Shown here in pieces: positions 11,755-19,594 of a stretch of 56,746 nt of DNA. The position numbers and the translations under genes were made by a program. Every line of letters starts with the position of its first letter. Positions within the stretch are counted from its first letter, which is position 1. The notes beneath the pieces are model-generated. The model did no database searches, had not been told where the DNA came from, and saw only the letters and a program-made list of their open reading frames with translations. Source of the stretch: Holdemania massiliensis AP2 (GTDB lineage: Bacteria; Bacillota_I; Bacilli_A; Erysipelotrichales; Erysipelotrichaceae); contig NZ_HE998567.1 in NCBI RefSeq assembly GCF_000327285.1, positions 504,077 to 560,822 of the forward strand, read 5' to 3'.

Positions 11755-11780
11755 AAAAAAACCATCCGGCTGGATGGTTT
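11755..11780 (-). terminator. terminator of tRNA-Gln copy 2
   Basis: ACCATCC-GGCT-GGATGGT, with a run of A on the left that reads as T on the minus strand. It lies 11 bases after the tRNA 3' end. Confidence 0.8.
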
Positions 11781-11790
11781 CACTTTTCTA

Positions 11791-11865
11791 TGGCTGGGAT
11801 GAAAGGATTCGAACCTTTGCATGGTGGATTCAGAGTCCACAGCCTTACCGCTTGGCTACATCCCA
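11791..11865 (-). tRNA. tRNA-Gln, anticodon CUG, copy 2
   Basis: This is an exact reverse complement of 10896-10970 over all 75 bases, including CCA. It has its own promoter and terminator, which differ from those of copy 1, so only the tRNA itself is duplicated. Confidence 0.95.
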
Positions 11866-11883
11866 ATGACTTGGTGCTTTTAT

Positions 11884-11911
11884 ATTCTACCCTTTTTTCA
11901 TAGAATGTCAA
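11884..11911 (-). promoter_or_regulatory. promoter of tRNA-Gln copy 2
   Basis: Minus strand: TTGACA, 16 bases, TAGAAT, 18 bases before the tRNA. Same spacing as copy 1 but a different -10 and spacer. Confidence 0.75.
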
Positions 11912-11953
11912 CCCTGTAATTTTTTCTTTTGTCGGTAAAAGTTGGAATTGACG

Positions 11954-11983
11954 TTGACAAAAAATTCGCTTCCTGATTACAAT
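11954..11983 (+). promoter_or_regulatory. promoter of M42 peptidase gene
   Basis: TTGACA, 18 bases, TACAAT, 23 bases before the start at 12007. Confidence 0.7.
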
Positions 11984-12006
11984 GAAAGATGAAGTGAGGG
12001 GATTTT

Positions 12007-13083
12007 ATGAATTCAGAACAACGGCTGACGATGATTCAAAGGCTCAGTGACGCCTATGGTGTATCTGGTTTTGAGGATCAGGCCATTGCGGAAGCCCGGC
12101 GATGGATTGACTCAGAGCGCTATGTTATCGCTGAGGATCACATGCGAAATTTAATCATCAAGCCGAAAGCTTTCGGCGGGGAAGTGAAAGTATTGCTGGA
12201 CGCTCACAGCGATGAGCTGGGATTTATGGTTCAGGCGATTAAACCAAACGGTACGCTGACATTTCTGCCGTTAGGCGGCTGGGCTGCAAACAACGTTTCT
12301 GCACATAAAGTAAAAGTCAGAAACCGTCAGGGTGAGTATATCAGCGGCATTGTCGCCGCCAAACCTGTACATTTTATGACGGAAAGGGAACGTCATGCGG
12401 CTTCGGACATCAGCACGATGGTGATTGATGTCGGCTCGCGTTCCTTCGAAGAGACCCGCGATATTTTTCAAATTGATATCGGCGCTCCGGTGGTGCCGGA
12501 TGTGGCCTGCGAAATTCAGCATGAGCGGGGACTTGTGGTCGGCAAAGCGCTGGATTGTCGGATCGGCGTTGCGGCGATGTTAGAAACGCTGGACCAGATT
12601 GATCCGGCCGGACACCGCAATGCGGTCTGCGCCTGTCTGTCCAGTCAGGAGGAAGTCGGCGACCGCGGAATACAAACGGCACTCCATCAGCTGGAAGCTG
12701 ATGTTGCGATTGTTTTTGAGGGCTGTCCGGCTGACGATACCTTTACCGAGGATTGGCTGTGTCAGACTGCGATGGGAAAAGGACCGATGCTGCGGCATAT
12801 GGATCGGTCGATCATTGCCAATCCGCGGTGGATGCGGCAGGTGCTGGACCTGGCACATCAACGTCAGATTCCAGTTCAGGAATCGGTGCGCAGCGGCGGC
12901 GGAAATAACGGTGCAATGATTCAGCTGAGCCAGCGTGGAATTCCAACGGTTGTCCTGGGCATTCCAGTTCGTTATATTCATTCCCATCACGGCATCGCTT
13001 CGCTGGCGGATGTAGAAGCGGCAGTGGCCTTGGCCAAAGCGGTGATCGATACCGTTACGGCTGCCGATGTGGCTGGGCTGTAA
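12007..13083 (+). CDS. M42-family metallo-aminopeptidase
   Basis: A 358-residue cytoplasmic enzyme of the M42 (glutamyl aminopeptidase/TET/FrvX) family, which removes N-terminal residues from peptides with two metal ions. DAHSDELGFMV gives the first metal His and Asp, KALDCRIGVAAM the bridging Asp, SSQEEVGDRG the catalytic Glu pair, and IHSHHGIASLADVE the last metal His. Length is normal. GTGAGGGG precedes the start. The next gene begins on its stop codon (TAATG), so the pair is translationally coupled. Confidence 0.92.
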   Translation: MNSEQRLTMIQRLSDAYGVSGFEDQAIAEARRWIDSERYVIAEDHMRNLIIKPKAFGGEVKVLLDAHSDELGFMVQAIKPNGTLTFLPLGGWAANNVSAHKVKVRNRQGEYISGIVAAKPVHFMTERERHAASDISTMVIDVGSRSFEETRDIFQIDIGAPVVPDVACEIQHERGLVVGKALDCRIGVAAMLETLDQIDPAGHRNAVCACLSSQEEVGDRGIQTALHQLEADVAIVFEGCPADDTFTEDWLCQTAMGKGPMLRHMDRSIIANPRWMRQVLDLAHQRQIPVQESVRSGGGNNGAMIQLSQRGIPTVVLGIPVRYIHSHHGIASLADVEAAVALAKAVIDTVTAADVAGL

Positions 13084-14063
13084 TGGAATCCCCATGGAGA
13101 ACGCTGGGACCGATTGACGCGGTCTTTAAGCGAAACCGCTGGCGGATGATCTTGGGCATTATCCTATTGGCAGGGTCGTTGTCCTCGCCATGGTTGCTTA
13201 ACCGCATGTTCAAGCCGGCAGCGCCGATGCCTTTAACTGAGGTAAGGCTGCTCAACGAACGGGCAAAATATGAAATTCAGCTGTGTACTGAAGAATTTGC
13301 CAGCGGCAGCGACGGCTACAAAACCAATCATTATTATTTAGCTTCCGACGGACTGTCATGGCGAATTGTCATGCTGAGTGAGGAAACAGCGAAGCGTTGT
13401 CAGCCGATCATTGATTACAGCTATGGCGAAACACAGATCGCACCGCTGCCGATTGTGGTTGAAGGTCTGAGCGCGGCCATTCCTGAACAGCTGCAGGAAT
13501 ATGCGCTGGAAGTCGTGCAGCTGCTGATCGATGAAAATGTTGACATGACCTCGCTGCCGCAGGAAATCGGCGCGATGATGCTGGTGGAAGGGGCACGACA
13601 TGCCTTTCCGCTGGCCAATGTCATGGTTCTGGTCGGGATTGGCATTGCCGGTCTGATTTTGATCCTCAGTGCCCGCGCAAACATAAAAAACGCCCGCATG
13701 CAGTTAATCGATGCCGAGGAAGGCGGGCTGTACGGACAGCTGGCTGAGGATTTTACGCAGGCGGCTTACTATCCTTCTTTTAAGCTGATTGTTCATCACG
13801 GTATCCTGCTGGAAACGGGAAAAACGCTGCGGATCGTGCCGTTGTCGTCGATTCTGCGGCTGCGCTGCCGCCGGCGCTTTGAGAGCTTCCAGATGCCGAT
13901 GATGCTGCTGCAGGTTCAGCGAACGGAGGAACCCCAGACCTGGACGACGCTGCTCTCCGCCAGAAACAACAGCCGCAGCGTGGATGAAATGAACCGTCTG
14001 ATCGATCAGCTTCTCAACGAAGTGCCTACAGCCGTGTGGATTGATGAAGAAACTGACGCTTAA
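13083..14063 (+). CDS. unknown protein with two membrane segments
   Basis: A 326-residue protein with hydrophobic segments at about residues 22-41 and 178-198. The region between should be extracytoplasmic and the C-terminal 125 residues cytoplasmic; that part (GILLETGKTLRIVPLSSILRLRCRR) has a PH-like strand pattern but I cannot assign a family. It is coupled to the M42 peptidase gene by TAATG and followed by a terminator, so the two form one operon. Function unknown. Confidence 0.75.
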   Translation: MESPWRTLGPIDAVFKRNRWRMILGIILLAGSLSSPWLLNRMFKPAAPMPLTEVRLLNERAKYEIQLCTEEFASGSDGYKTNHYYLASDGLSWRIVMLSEETAKRCQPIIDYSYGETQIAPLPIVVEGLSAAIPEQLQEYALEVVQLLIDENVDMTSLPQEIGAMMLVEGARHAFPLANVMVLVGIGIAGLILILSARANIKNARMQLIDAEEGGLYGQLAEDFTQAAYYPSFKLIVHHGILLETGKTLRIVPLSSILRLRCRRRFESFQMPMMLLQVQRTEEPQTWTTLLSARNNSRSVDEMNRLIDQLLNEVPTAVWIDEETDA

Positions 14064-14067
14064 ATCC

Positions 14068-14115
14068 GATCTTTTCCCTTCAGTTCTGCAATGGACCGGG
14101 AGAAGATCTTTTATT
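14068..14115 (+). terminator. terminator of M42 peptidase operon
   Basis: GATCTTTTCCC pairs with GGGAGAAGATC (one mismatch), followed by TTTTATT. Confidence 0.7.
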
Positions 14116-14197
14116 ATGCCTAAGGGAAGCCTTGTCTCTAAGCCGGCGGGATGGTCAAGCTGAAAGATTTCTGCTAGAATAGCAAAGGTGATAAAAT

Positions 14198-15838
14198 ATG
14201 AAAGTTGTGCTTACCACGCTCAACGCCAAATATATTCATAAAAATCTGGCGCTGCGCTGGCTGTATGTCAGCCGAATTCCCGAAGCGGACGTTGAACTGA
14301 TGGAATTTGTGATTAAAGATGATCTGGAACAGATCAGTGATCAAATTGCGCTGCGGAAGCCGGAGGTGATCGGGATATCGGTGTATATCTGGAATGCCCG
14401 TCAGACCCGCGCGTGGATCGCCATCCTGAAGCGCAAGCTGCCGCAGGTTCGGATTTTGATCGGCGGGCCGGAAGTTTCCTATGAGTGCGCCGCCTGGCTG
14501 GATACGGGAATTGAAGCTGTGCTGCGGGGAGAAGGGGAAAAGACATTCTGGCAGGCTGTACGCGGGGATCAGGATATCGACGGCTATGTCAGCCATGATT
14601 ACATCAGTCCGATGGCGTATGCCCGGGTTGACCTGAACTGGCTGGAAACGCTGGAGAGTCCGTATTGGCTGGCAATGGACGCCGATTCCATGGCGCATCG
14701 CTATCTGTATCTGGAAACATCCCGCGGCTGTCCGTATCATTGTGCTTATTGTCTGTCCTCAGCCGACAATCAAGTGCGGATGTTTTCCGAAGATTACGTA
14801 TTGCGGCAGTTGGCGCCGTTAGCCAAGCATGCCGTCAAACAGGTTAAATTTCTCGATCGAACCTACAACGTCATGCCCCAGCGGGCACTGCGGATTGCGC
14901 GCTTTATCGAAACCCTGCCGCCGACAATTAATTTTCAGTTTGAAGTCGTCGCCGATACGATCAGTGAAGCGATGCTGGATTTCTTTGAGCGGGAAGCTCT
15001 GCCGTCCCGATATCGCTTTGAAATCGGCGTTCAGTCACTGAATGTCAAAACCCTGGAAGCCGTTTGTCGCAGACAGAATAACCCGCGGCTGATCGAAGTT
15101 ACCCGCCGATTATTGAACCACGGCTACCTCTGTCATCTGGATCTGATCGCCGGGCTGCCCTATGAAGATTTGGCCAGCTTTGAGCGTTCTTACAACGGAT
15201 TGTTTGCGATTGCCCCCAGTGAACTGCAGGTGGGCATTCTGAAACTGCTGAAAGGGACGTCGATGATGAATCTTGCGGAAGGATGGCAGATGAAATTTGA
15301 ATTCCAGCCGCCTTATTCGGTGTGTGAAACCGCCTGGCTGAGTCCGGCTGATCTTGAGGTTGTAAAATGCGTGGATCTGGCAACTGAAAAGCTGCTCAAC
15401 AGCGGACGCTGCCGAAAGTGTTTGCAGGAGGTGTTTCAAGATCATCCGGATTTAAGTCCTTTTGCGTTGATGGCGCGGGCCGGCGCTTTTCTGCAGCGGC
15501 TGCCGCATCCCTATCAGCTGAAAGATCTGTATGAACAGCTGATTGCGGCCTTGCTTGGGGATTTAGAGGCGCAGGAAGCCCAGGCTCGGGTGAATACCGA
15601 TTATCTGATGCAGTCCGCACAGCGTCAAAAACCGCTGGCGATCACGCATGTGAATGCTCAGCAGCGGAAAGAAATCCGCAGAATTTTAGTTCAGCAGATG
15701 GATTTTGATGAACAGCAGGTTTATAATTATACCCAAATTGACTTTGGCTGGCATGCCGGTCAAAGACAGATCCAGATTGTTCTGGCCGACGGGGAGCTGC
15801 GGCGGATCTGGATGAATGAGGAGGTTTTAGAGAAATGA
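14198..15838 (+). CDS. B12-binding-type radical SAM protein (DUF4080)
   Basis: A 546-residue protein. The N-terminal 130 residues (KPEVIGISVYIWNARQT... ILIGGPEVSYE) form a cobalamin-binding-like Rossmann domain. The radical SAM motif CX3CX2C lies in SRGCPYHCAYCLSS (about residues 176-189), then a TIM-barrel core, then a C-terminal DUF4080-type region. Such proteins often do methylations or other radical chemistry on unknown substrates. The start has GGTGATAAAAT upstream. It overlaps rdgB by four bases (ATGA). Confidence 0.85.
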   Translation: MKVVLTTLNAKYIHKNLALRWLYVSRIPEADVELMEFVIKDDLEQISDQIALRKPEVIGISVYIWNARQTRAWIAILKRKLPQVRILIGGPEVSYECAAWLDTGIEAVLRGEGEKTFWQAVRGDQDIDGYVSHDYISPMAYARVDLNWLETLESPYWLAMDADSMAHRYLYLETSRGCPYHCAYCLSSADNQVRMFSEDYVLRQLAPLAKHAVKQVKFLDRTYNVMPQRALRIARFIETLPPTINFQFEVVADTISEAMLDFFEREALPSRYRFEIGVQSLNVKTLEAVCRRQNNPRLIEVTRRLLNHGYLCHLDLIAGLPYEDLASFERSYNGLFAIAPSELQVGILKLLKGTSMMNLAEGWQMKFEFQPPYSVCETAWLSPADLEVVKCVDLATEKLLNSGRCRKCLQEVFQDHPDLSPFALMARAGAFLQRLPHPYQLKDLYEQLIAALLGDLEAQEAQARVNTDYLMQSAQRQKPLAITHVNAQQRKEIRRILVQQMDFDEQQVYNYTQIDFGWHAGQRQIQIVLADGELRRIWMNEEVLEK

Positions 15839-16425
15839 ACAGAATTATTATCGCGTCGGGGAATCAGCATAAAATCGAGGAATTTCGGACTTTATTTACC
15901 CCGCTTGGGATTCAGGTGATCTCCATGCAGGAATGCGGCCAGTTTGAGGAGCCGCAGGAAACGGGGACGACCTTTGCGGCGAATGCCGTGATCAAGGCGG
16001 AAGCGTTATGCGCTCAGTTGGGCTGTGCGGTCATTTCCGATGATTCGGGATTGGAAATCGATGCGCTGAACAAAGAACCGGGTGTGTATTCCGCGCGGTA
16101 TTTAGGCCATGATACTAGCTATGAGATTAAAAATCAAAATCTCATTGAGCGCGTTGCCGATCAGGCCGACCGGACCTGCCGCTTTGTCTGCGCGATTGCC
16201 TTAGCCCGTCCAGACAAGCCGACAGAGGTGTTTGAAGGGACCGTTGAGGGCACTGTTGCGTTTGCGCCTAGTGGGGATAAGGGGTTTGGCTACGATCCGA
16301 TCTTTTTCTATCCGCCGCTGGGCAAAACGTTGGCTGAGGCCAGTGAAGAGGAAAAAAACGAAGTCAGCCACCGCGGCAAGGCGATGCGGCTGTTAATGGA
16401 GTATTTACATCATGAAGAAAACTAA
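15835..16425 (+). CDS. rdgB: XTP/dITP diphosphatase (RdgB/HAM1)
   Basis: A 196-residue house-cleaning enzyme that hydrolyses dITP, XTP and related deaminated purine triphosphates to monophosphates. IIIASGNQHKIEEF is the N-terminal signature (SGNxxK), ISDDSGLEIDAL holds the metal-binding Asp residues, and GFGYDPIFFYP with EKNEVSHRGKAM is the C-terminal substrate-binding signature. Normal length. It is coupled to the B12-type radical SAM gene and overlaps the Lit-like gene by 14 bases. Confidence 0.95.
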   Translation: MNRIIIASGNQHKIEEFRTLFTPLGIQVISMQECGQFEEPQETGTTFAANAVIKAEALCAQLGCAVISDDSGLEIDALNKEPGVYSARYLGHDTSYEIKNQNLIERVADQADRTCRFVCAIALARPDKPTEVFEGTVEGTVAFAPSGDKGFGYDPIFFYPPLGKTLAEASEEEKNEVSHRGKAMRLLMEYLHHEEN

Positions 16426-17109
16426 TTCCAGGCTGATCCAGATCGGGCAGGTTGTCTGGTCGGTTGCCCTGATCGCGTTGCTGATTCTGACTTCTGTTGA
16501 TCTCAACTGTTTCAGCCGGCCGTTTTATGCGCAGCAGTACCGTGAGCTGAATACCGCCGAAACGATCGGCATGAGCCAGGAAGATCTGGATCTGACAACC
16601 AACGTGCTGCTGGATTATATCCAGGGCAAGCGTGATCATCTCGAAGTGCAGGCCGTGGTTGGCGGCGAAGTACAGGAAGTCTTCAATCAGCGGGAAAAGG
16701 ATCACATGGTCGATGTCCAGGCGCTGTATCTCAATGCGATGACGGTGCGCAATCTGGCCTTGGTTATCGTCATTGCGGGCGTGGTTGTGCTGGCGGTCAA
16801 AAAAATAAAGCGCTGCGCAAGCCGACTGCGAAGATGTTTTTGAAAACTTCCGCGGTGCTGATGGGGCTGGCCGGCGCGCTGGCGTTCTATGCCTTTTTGG
16901 ATTTTAATGAATTTTGGACGATGTTCCATCATATTTTTTTCCGCAATAATTTATGGCTGCTGGATCCCAATACGGATATTTTAATTATGATGGTTCCGGA
17001 AACCTTCTTCTTTCATCTGGTATTTCGGATTCTGGGCGGTTTTGCCTTAGGCTATCTGCTTTGTTTGGGATTAGCTTGGTATCAAAGCAAAGGAGGGGTT
17101 AAAGCATGA
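16412..17109 (+). pseudogene. lit: Lit-type lipoprotein intramolecular transacylase (DUF1461), split by a frame change
   Basis: Two overlapping readings (16412-16843 and 16834-17109) together match the TIGR01906/DUF1461 membrane family, which includes Lit, the enzyme that moves an acyl chain within the lipoprotein N-terminus to make lyso-form lipoproteins. The first part has a signal/TM segment, SQEDL, DYIQG and the conserved KDHMVDV His region. The second has MFHHIFF, NNLWLLDPNTD and VPETFF plus two TM segments. The junction is an A7 run (16799-16805): eight A, or a -1 slip, would give one continuous protein of about 232 residues. The second part has no clear ribosome site of its own. It may be a real break, a slippage event or a sequence error. 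Confidence 0.7.
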
Positions 17110-17615
17110 TTCATGTTGTTTTATACGAACCGGAAATTCCGCAGAATACCGGCAATATCATGCGGACCTGCGTTGCAGCGGGCTGTCGGCTGCATTTGAT
17201 TGAACCGCTGGGATTTTCACTGGACGAACAGAAAATCCGCCGGTCCGGCATGGATTATCGGGATAAGCTGGAGATGAGCGTATATCCAAACTGGGATGCT
17301 TTCTGCGAAGCGAATCCGCAAGGGGAGTTTTACTTTTTAACCCGGTATGGAAAACAGCCGCCGGCCGATTTTGACTATACTCAGGCGCAGACAGATATTT
17401 ATCTGGTGTTTGGCAGGGAGAGCACGGGAATTCCCAAAGCGATTCTGCGTCCTCATCTCGACCGCTGTGCGCGGCTGCCGATGGTTGCCGATGCGCGCAG
17501 TCTGAACTTAAGCAACTGCGTCGCGATCTGCGTTTATGAGGTGCTGCGGCAGCTGGATTATCCCGGCTTAAGCAAGACTGAACAAATTAAGGGAGAGGAT
17601 TGGCTGTTGGTATGA
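17106..17615 (+). CDS. trmL: tRNA (cytidine/uridine-34 2'-O)-methyltransferase
   Basis: A 169-residue SpoU/TrmH-fold (knotted) methyltransferase, methylating the wobble ribose of tRNA-Leu isoacceptors with S-adenosylmethionine. The protein begins VVLYEPEIPQNTGNIMRTC, a strong TrmL signature; VFGRESTGIP and LPMVADARSLNLSNCVAI are the cofactor-binding knot motifs. Length is typical. It overlaps the genes before and after by four bases, so it is in one operon with rdgB and the Lit-like gene. Confidence 0.94.
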   Translation: MIHVVLYEPEIPQNTGNIMRTCVAAGCRLHLIEPLGFSLDEQKIRRSGMDYRDKLEMSVYPNWDAFCEANPQGEFYFLTRYGKQPPADFDYTQAQTDIYLVFGRESTGIPKAILRPHLDRCARLPMVADARSLNLSNCVAICVYEVLRQLDYPGLSKTEQIKGEDWLLV

Positions 17616-18199
17616 TCACGCTGTTCAACCGTCTGCTGCAAACCGAAAAACGGCGGATCTGTGTCCTGTTCTGTATCGGCTGCGGGTGTGCCGCGGTGTT
17701 CAGCTTTGCCAATGCGCGCTTGGGATATTTATTAGTGCAGCTGCGCAGCGTTGAAGACATCATGGCGCTGACCACGCACGTCTGGGTCGAGCAGACCTGG
17801 CTGGGACGAATGATCTTAAATCTTTTGGCAACGCCGCTGAACGCTTCCGACTGGCTGAGCAGCGCCTTGCGGGCGCTGGCGGGGCCGCAGATTGGCTTTC
17901 TCATCGTTACGCTGATGTTTTCAGCGCAGCGCGGTAAGGATAAAAATATTCGGCGGAAACGCCGGGGTCTGCTGCTGTTGGTTTTCTGCGAGCTTTTGAC
18001 GCTGGGCTTAGGCGGAATCTTTGTGGCGCAGAGCTATGCTTCGCTGACGACGCTGAAAGCGATTCAGAAATTTGCCTATGCCGGAATTGCGGTCGGCACA
18101 TTGTCGACGCTGCAGCTGATGCTGGCGTTGATTCAGATTCCGCTGGCCTTGTACAATGATTTTCTAGCGCCGGAAAACAAGATGAAGCAGCTGGACTGA
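17612..18199 (+). CDS. unknown four-helix membrane protein
   Basis: A 195-residue protein with hydrophobic segments at about residues 17-40, 88-106, 119-145 and 153-178, the third followed by a polar loop. The ATG at 17612 overlaps the trmL stop (ATGA); a TTG four codons earlier is in frame but too close to the GGGAGAGG site. It is the last gene of the rdgB-lit-trmL operon. No family recognised. Confidence 0.65.
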   Translation: MITLFNRLLQTEKRRICVLFCIGCGCAAVFSFANARLGYLLVQLRSVEDIMALTTHVWVEQTWLGRMILNLLATPLNASDWLSSALRALAGPQIGFLIVTLMFSAQRGKDKNIRRKRRGLLLLVFCELLTLGLGGIFVAQSYASLTTLKAIQKFAYAGIAVGTLSTLQLMLALIQIPLALYNDFLAPENKMKQLD

Positions 18200-18220
18200 A
18201 AAGGTATAAAATGGATGAAA

Positions 18221-18262
18221 GAAACCGGTATTCTCTGACTGCCAAAAAAGAGAACCGGTTTC
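18221..18262. terminator. long hairpin after the trmL operon
   Basis: GAAACCGGT-TTCTCT pairs with AGAGAACCGGTTTC (one bulged base), a 14-bp stem with a 12-base loop, between converging genes. There is no T-run directly after it. Confidence 0.5.
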
Positions 18263-18280
18263 GGACATGTCAGAAAAACG

Positions 18281-18309
18281 AAAAAAGCAGGGATTTTGCC
18301 CTGCTTTTT
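18281..18309. terminator. bidirectional terminator
   Basis: AAAAAGCAGGG-ATTTTG-CCCTGCTTTTT: a symmetrical terminator serving the trmL operon and the converging DUF3892 gene. Confidence 0.85.
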
Positions 18310-18360
18310 CGGTACCGGAAGTGGTTGTCCGGCAACCCTGATTGAGTTAAGGAGGAAAAC

Positions 18361-18615
18361 TTAGAACTCTTTCAGGTTAGAGAATTTCGTGTTCGGATCG
18401 CCATCGTTCTTAGAACGGATGTGCTGCTTTCCGTCACGGCCTGTAAACAGCATAGCGCCTTCGATCTTGCCCTGTTCGATAGCTTCGATAGCCATCTCAT
18501 AGTCATAGACCTTGCCTGTGTTGGATTTGAATTCACACAGGTTTCCTTCGTTGTTCTTACGAACAGCGACGAAACGTTCTTTGCCGGATTCAGTTTTCTC
18601 GTTTTTTCTTGCCAT
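18361..18615 (-). CDS. DUF3892 small protein
   Basis: An 84-residue protein, MARKNEKTESGKERFVAVRKN..., matching the DUF3892 style (VTAVRKNxxGxIxxFKxxxG, then a YDYEMAIEAIEQGKI segment and a C-terminal DGDPxTNLxxLPEF-like end). Its role is unknown. AGGAGGCGATAAAT precedes the start. It is divergent from the DapF-like gene 61 bases away. Confidence 0.75.
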   Translation of the reverse strand: MARKNEKTESGKERFVAVRKNNEGNLCEFKSNTGKVYDYEMAIEAIEQGKIEGAMLFTGRDGKQHIRSKNDGDPNTKFSNLKEF

Positions 18616-18676
18616 ATTTATCGCCTCCTGACATTATTCTGAACCCGGTCGTCATAAATATACTTGAGGTGATATT

Positions 18677-19342
18677 GTGAAATTTTGGAAATTCCAAGCT
18701 GCCGATCTTTCGACTGTTCTGATTGACGGTAAACCGCAGGCGCAAAGCGGAGCCCGGATCTTAAGCCCCAGACAGGGCATCGCCGGAGATCAGCTTGCCG
18801 GCATCCATGAGGGCGAGGGCGTTTTCGAGTATCCGATGGATGCAGAGGGCAATGACGGACCTTCGCTGCTGGCGGCGGTTCTGGCTCAGGCTGCCTGGCA
18901 GAAACGAACGTATGCTGAAACGCGGGGGACAATCCGAATACAGGATCGCTGGATCACGTGGTTTATAGAGAAAAACGGAATCGCCCTGTGCCTGCCCCGG
19001 CCGCAGGCTGTCTCTGATCTGATCGGCTATTACGGCGATCATGAATGCCGGGGAAAGGGGATTCTGCCCTGGGATCCGCCGGCCCATGCGGTGCATCGCT
19101 GGCGCGTTCTCGACGAACACACTTTTTATCTGGATTCCGCCGTACCCATTCAGGGACGGATCTGCAGCAGTCCTGAAGGTGTGGTATGCGTGTACGCCTG
19201 CCTGCAGAAAGAAGGACTAGTTCAGGGAACCGCTTTGGCAATCTGTGAAGGCGGACGGTTCTGGATCCGCCCGCAAGGAAAGGCTTTGATCTTAACTACA
19301 CCGGTTTTTTTCATCGCTGAGGGCGCTCTATTTGAAAATTAG
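18677..19342 (+). CDS. degenerate diaminopimelate epimerase-like protein, catalytic Cys missing
   Basis: A 221-residue protein from GTG 18677 (GAGGTGATATT upstream). The spacing of VLIDG, RQGIAGDQLAGI (residues 32-43) and YPMDAEGNDG follows DapF's VIDN, RxxGIGADGLL and FNADGSEA. Near the end, GGRFWIRPQG...LILTTPV...EGALF follows DapF's second half (GG...I...LTGPAxxVFEGEL). The CGNG and CGTG loops that carry the two catalytic Cys are absent: the first is SLLAAVL here. The protein is about 50 residues shorter than DapF. I infer a non-catalytic member of the DapF/PhzF fold, perhaps a binding protein. Family placement is by eye. Confidence 0.55.
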   Translation: MKFWKFQAADLSTVLIDGKPQAQSGARILSPRQGIAGDQLAGIHEGEGVFEYPMDAEGNDGPSLLAAVLAQAAWQKRTYAETRGTIRIQDRWITWFIEKNGIALCLPRPQAVSDLIGYYGDHECRGKGILPWDPPAHAVHRWRVLDEHTFYLDSAVPIQGRICSSPEGVVCVYACLQKEGLVQGTALAICEGGRFWIRPQGKALILTTPVFFIAEGALFEN

Positions 19343-19360
19343 CTGAAAGTCCAGTATAAT
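19332..19360 (+). promoter_or_regulatory. promoter of the small membrane protein-ridA pair
   Basis: TTGAAA, 17 bases, TATAAT, overlapping the end of the DapF-like gene. Its start point should fall about 15 bases before the ATG at 19382. Confidence 0.75.
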
Positions 19361-19381
19361 AGGCAGCAGAGGTGATAGAAA

Positions 19382-19543
19382 ATGATCGAAAACATCAATG
19401 ACTTTTTATCTGTTGCCTTTCTCGCCCTTCTTTTGATCATAGCAGTGTTCCAGATCGTCAAGCATTTCAGTTCGCGGCATGCGCGGCATATTATGGATTT
19501 GGAACGGGACTACTATATCCAGGATTTTGAAGAAGACGAATAG
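19382..19543 (+). CDS. 53-residue single-span membrane protein
   Basis: ATG 19382 with GAGGTGATAGAAA upstream and a strong promoter before that. The N-terminal half is one hydrophobic span (FLSVAFLALLLIIAVFQIV, residues 8-26), followed by a His/Arg patch (SSRHARH) and an acidic C-terminus (DFEEDE). ridA starts 51 bases after. It is too short for standard gene calling but has all the signs of a real gene. Function unknown. Confidence 0.7.
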   Translation: MIENINDFLSVAFLALLLIIAVFQIVKHFSSRHARHIMDLERDYYIQDFEEDE

Positions 19544-19594
19544 GAATCCGATCATAAAATCAGACTCAAAACGGCAAACGTACAGGAGGTAAAC

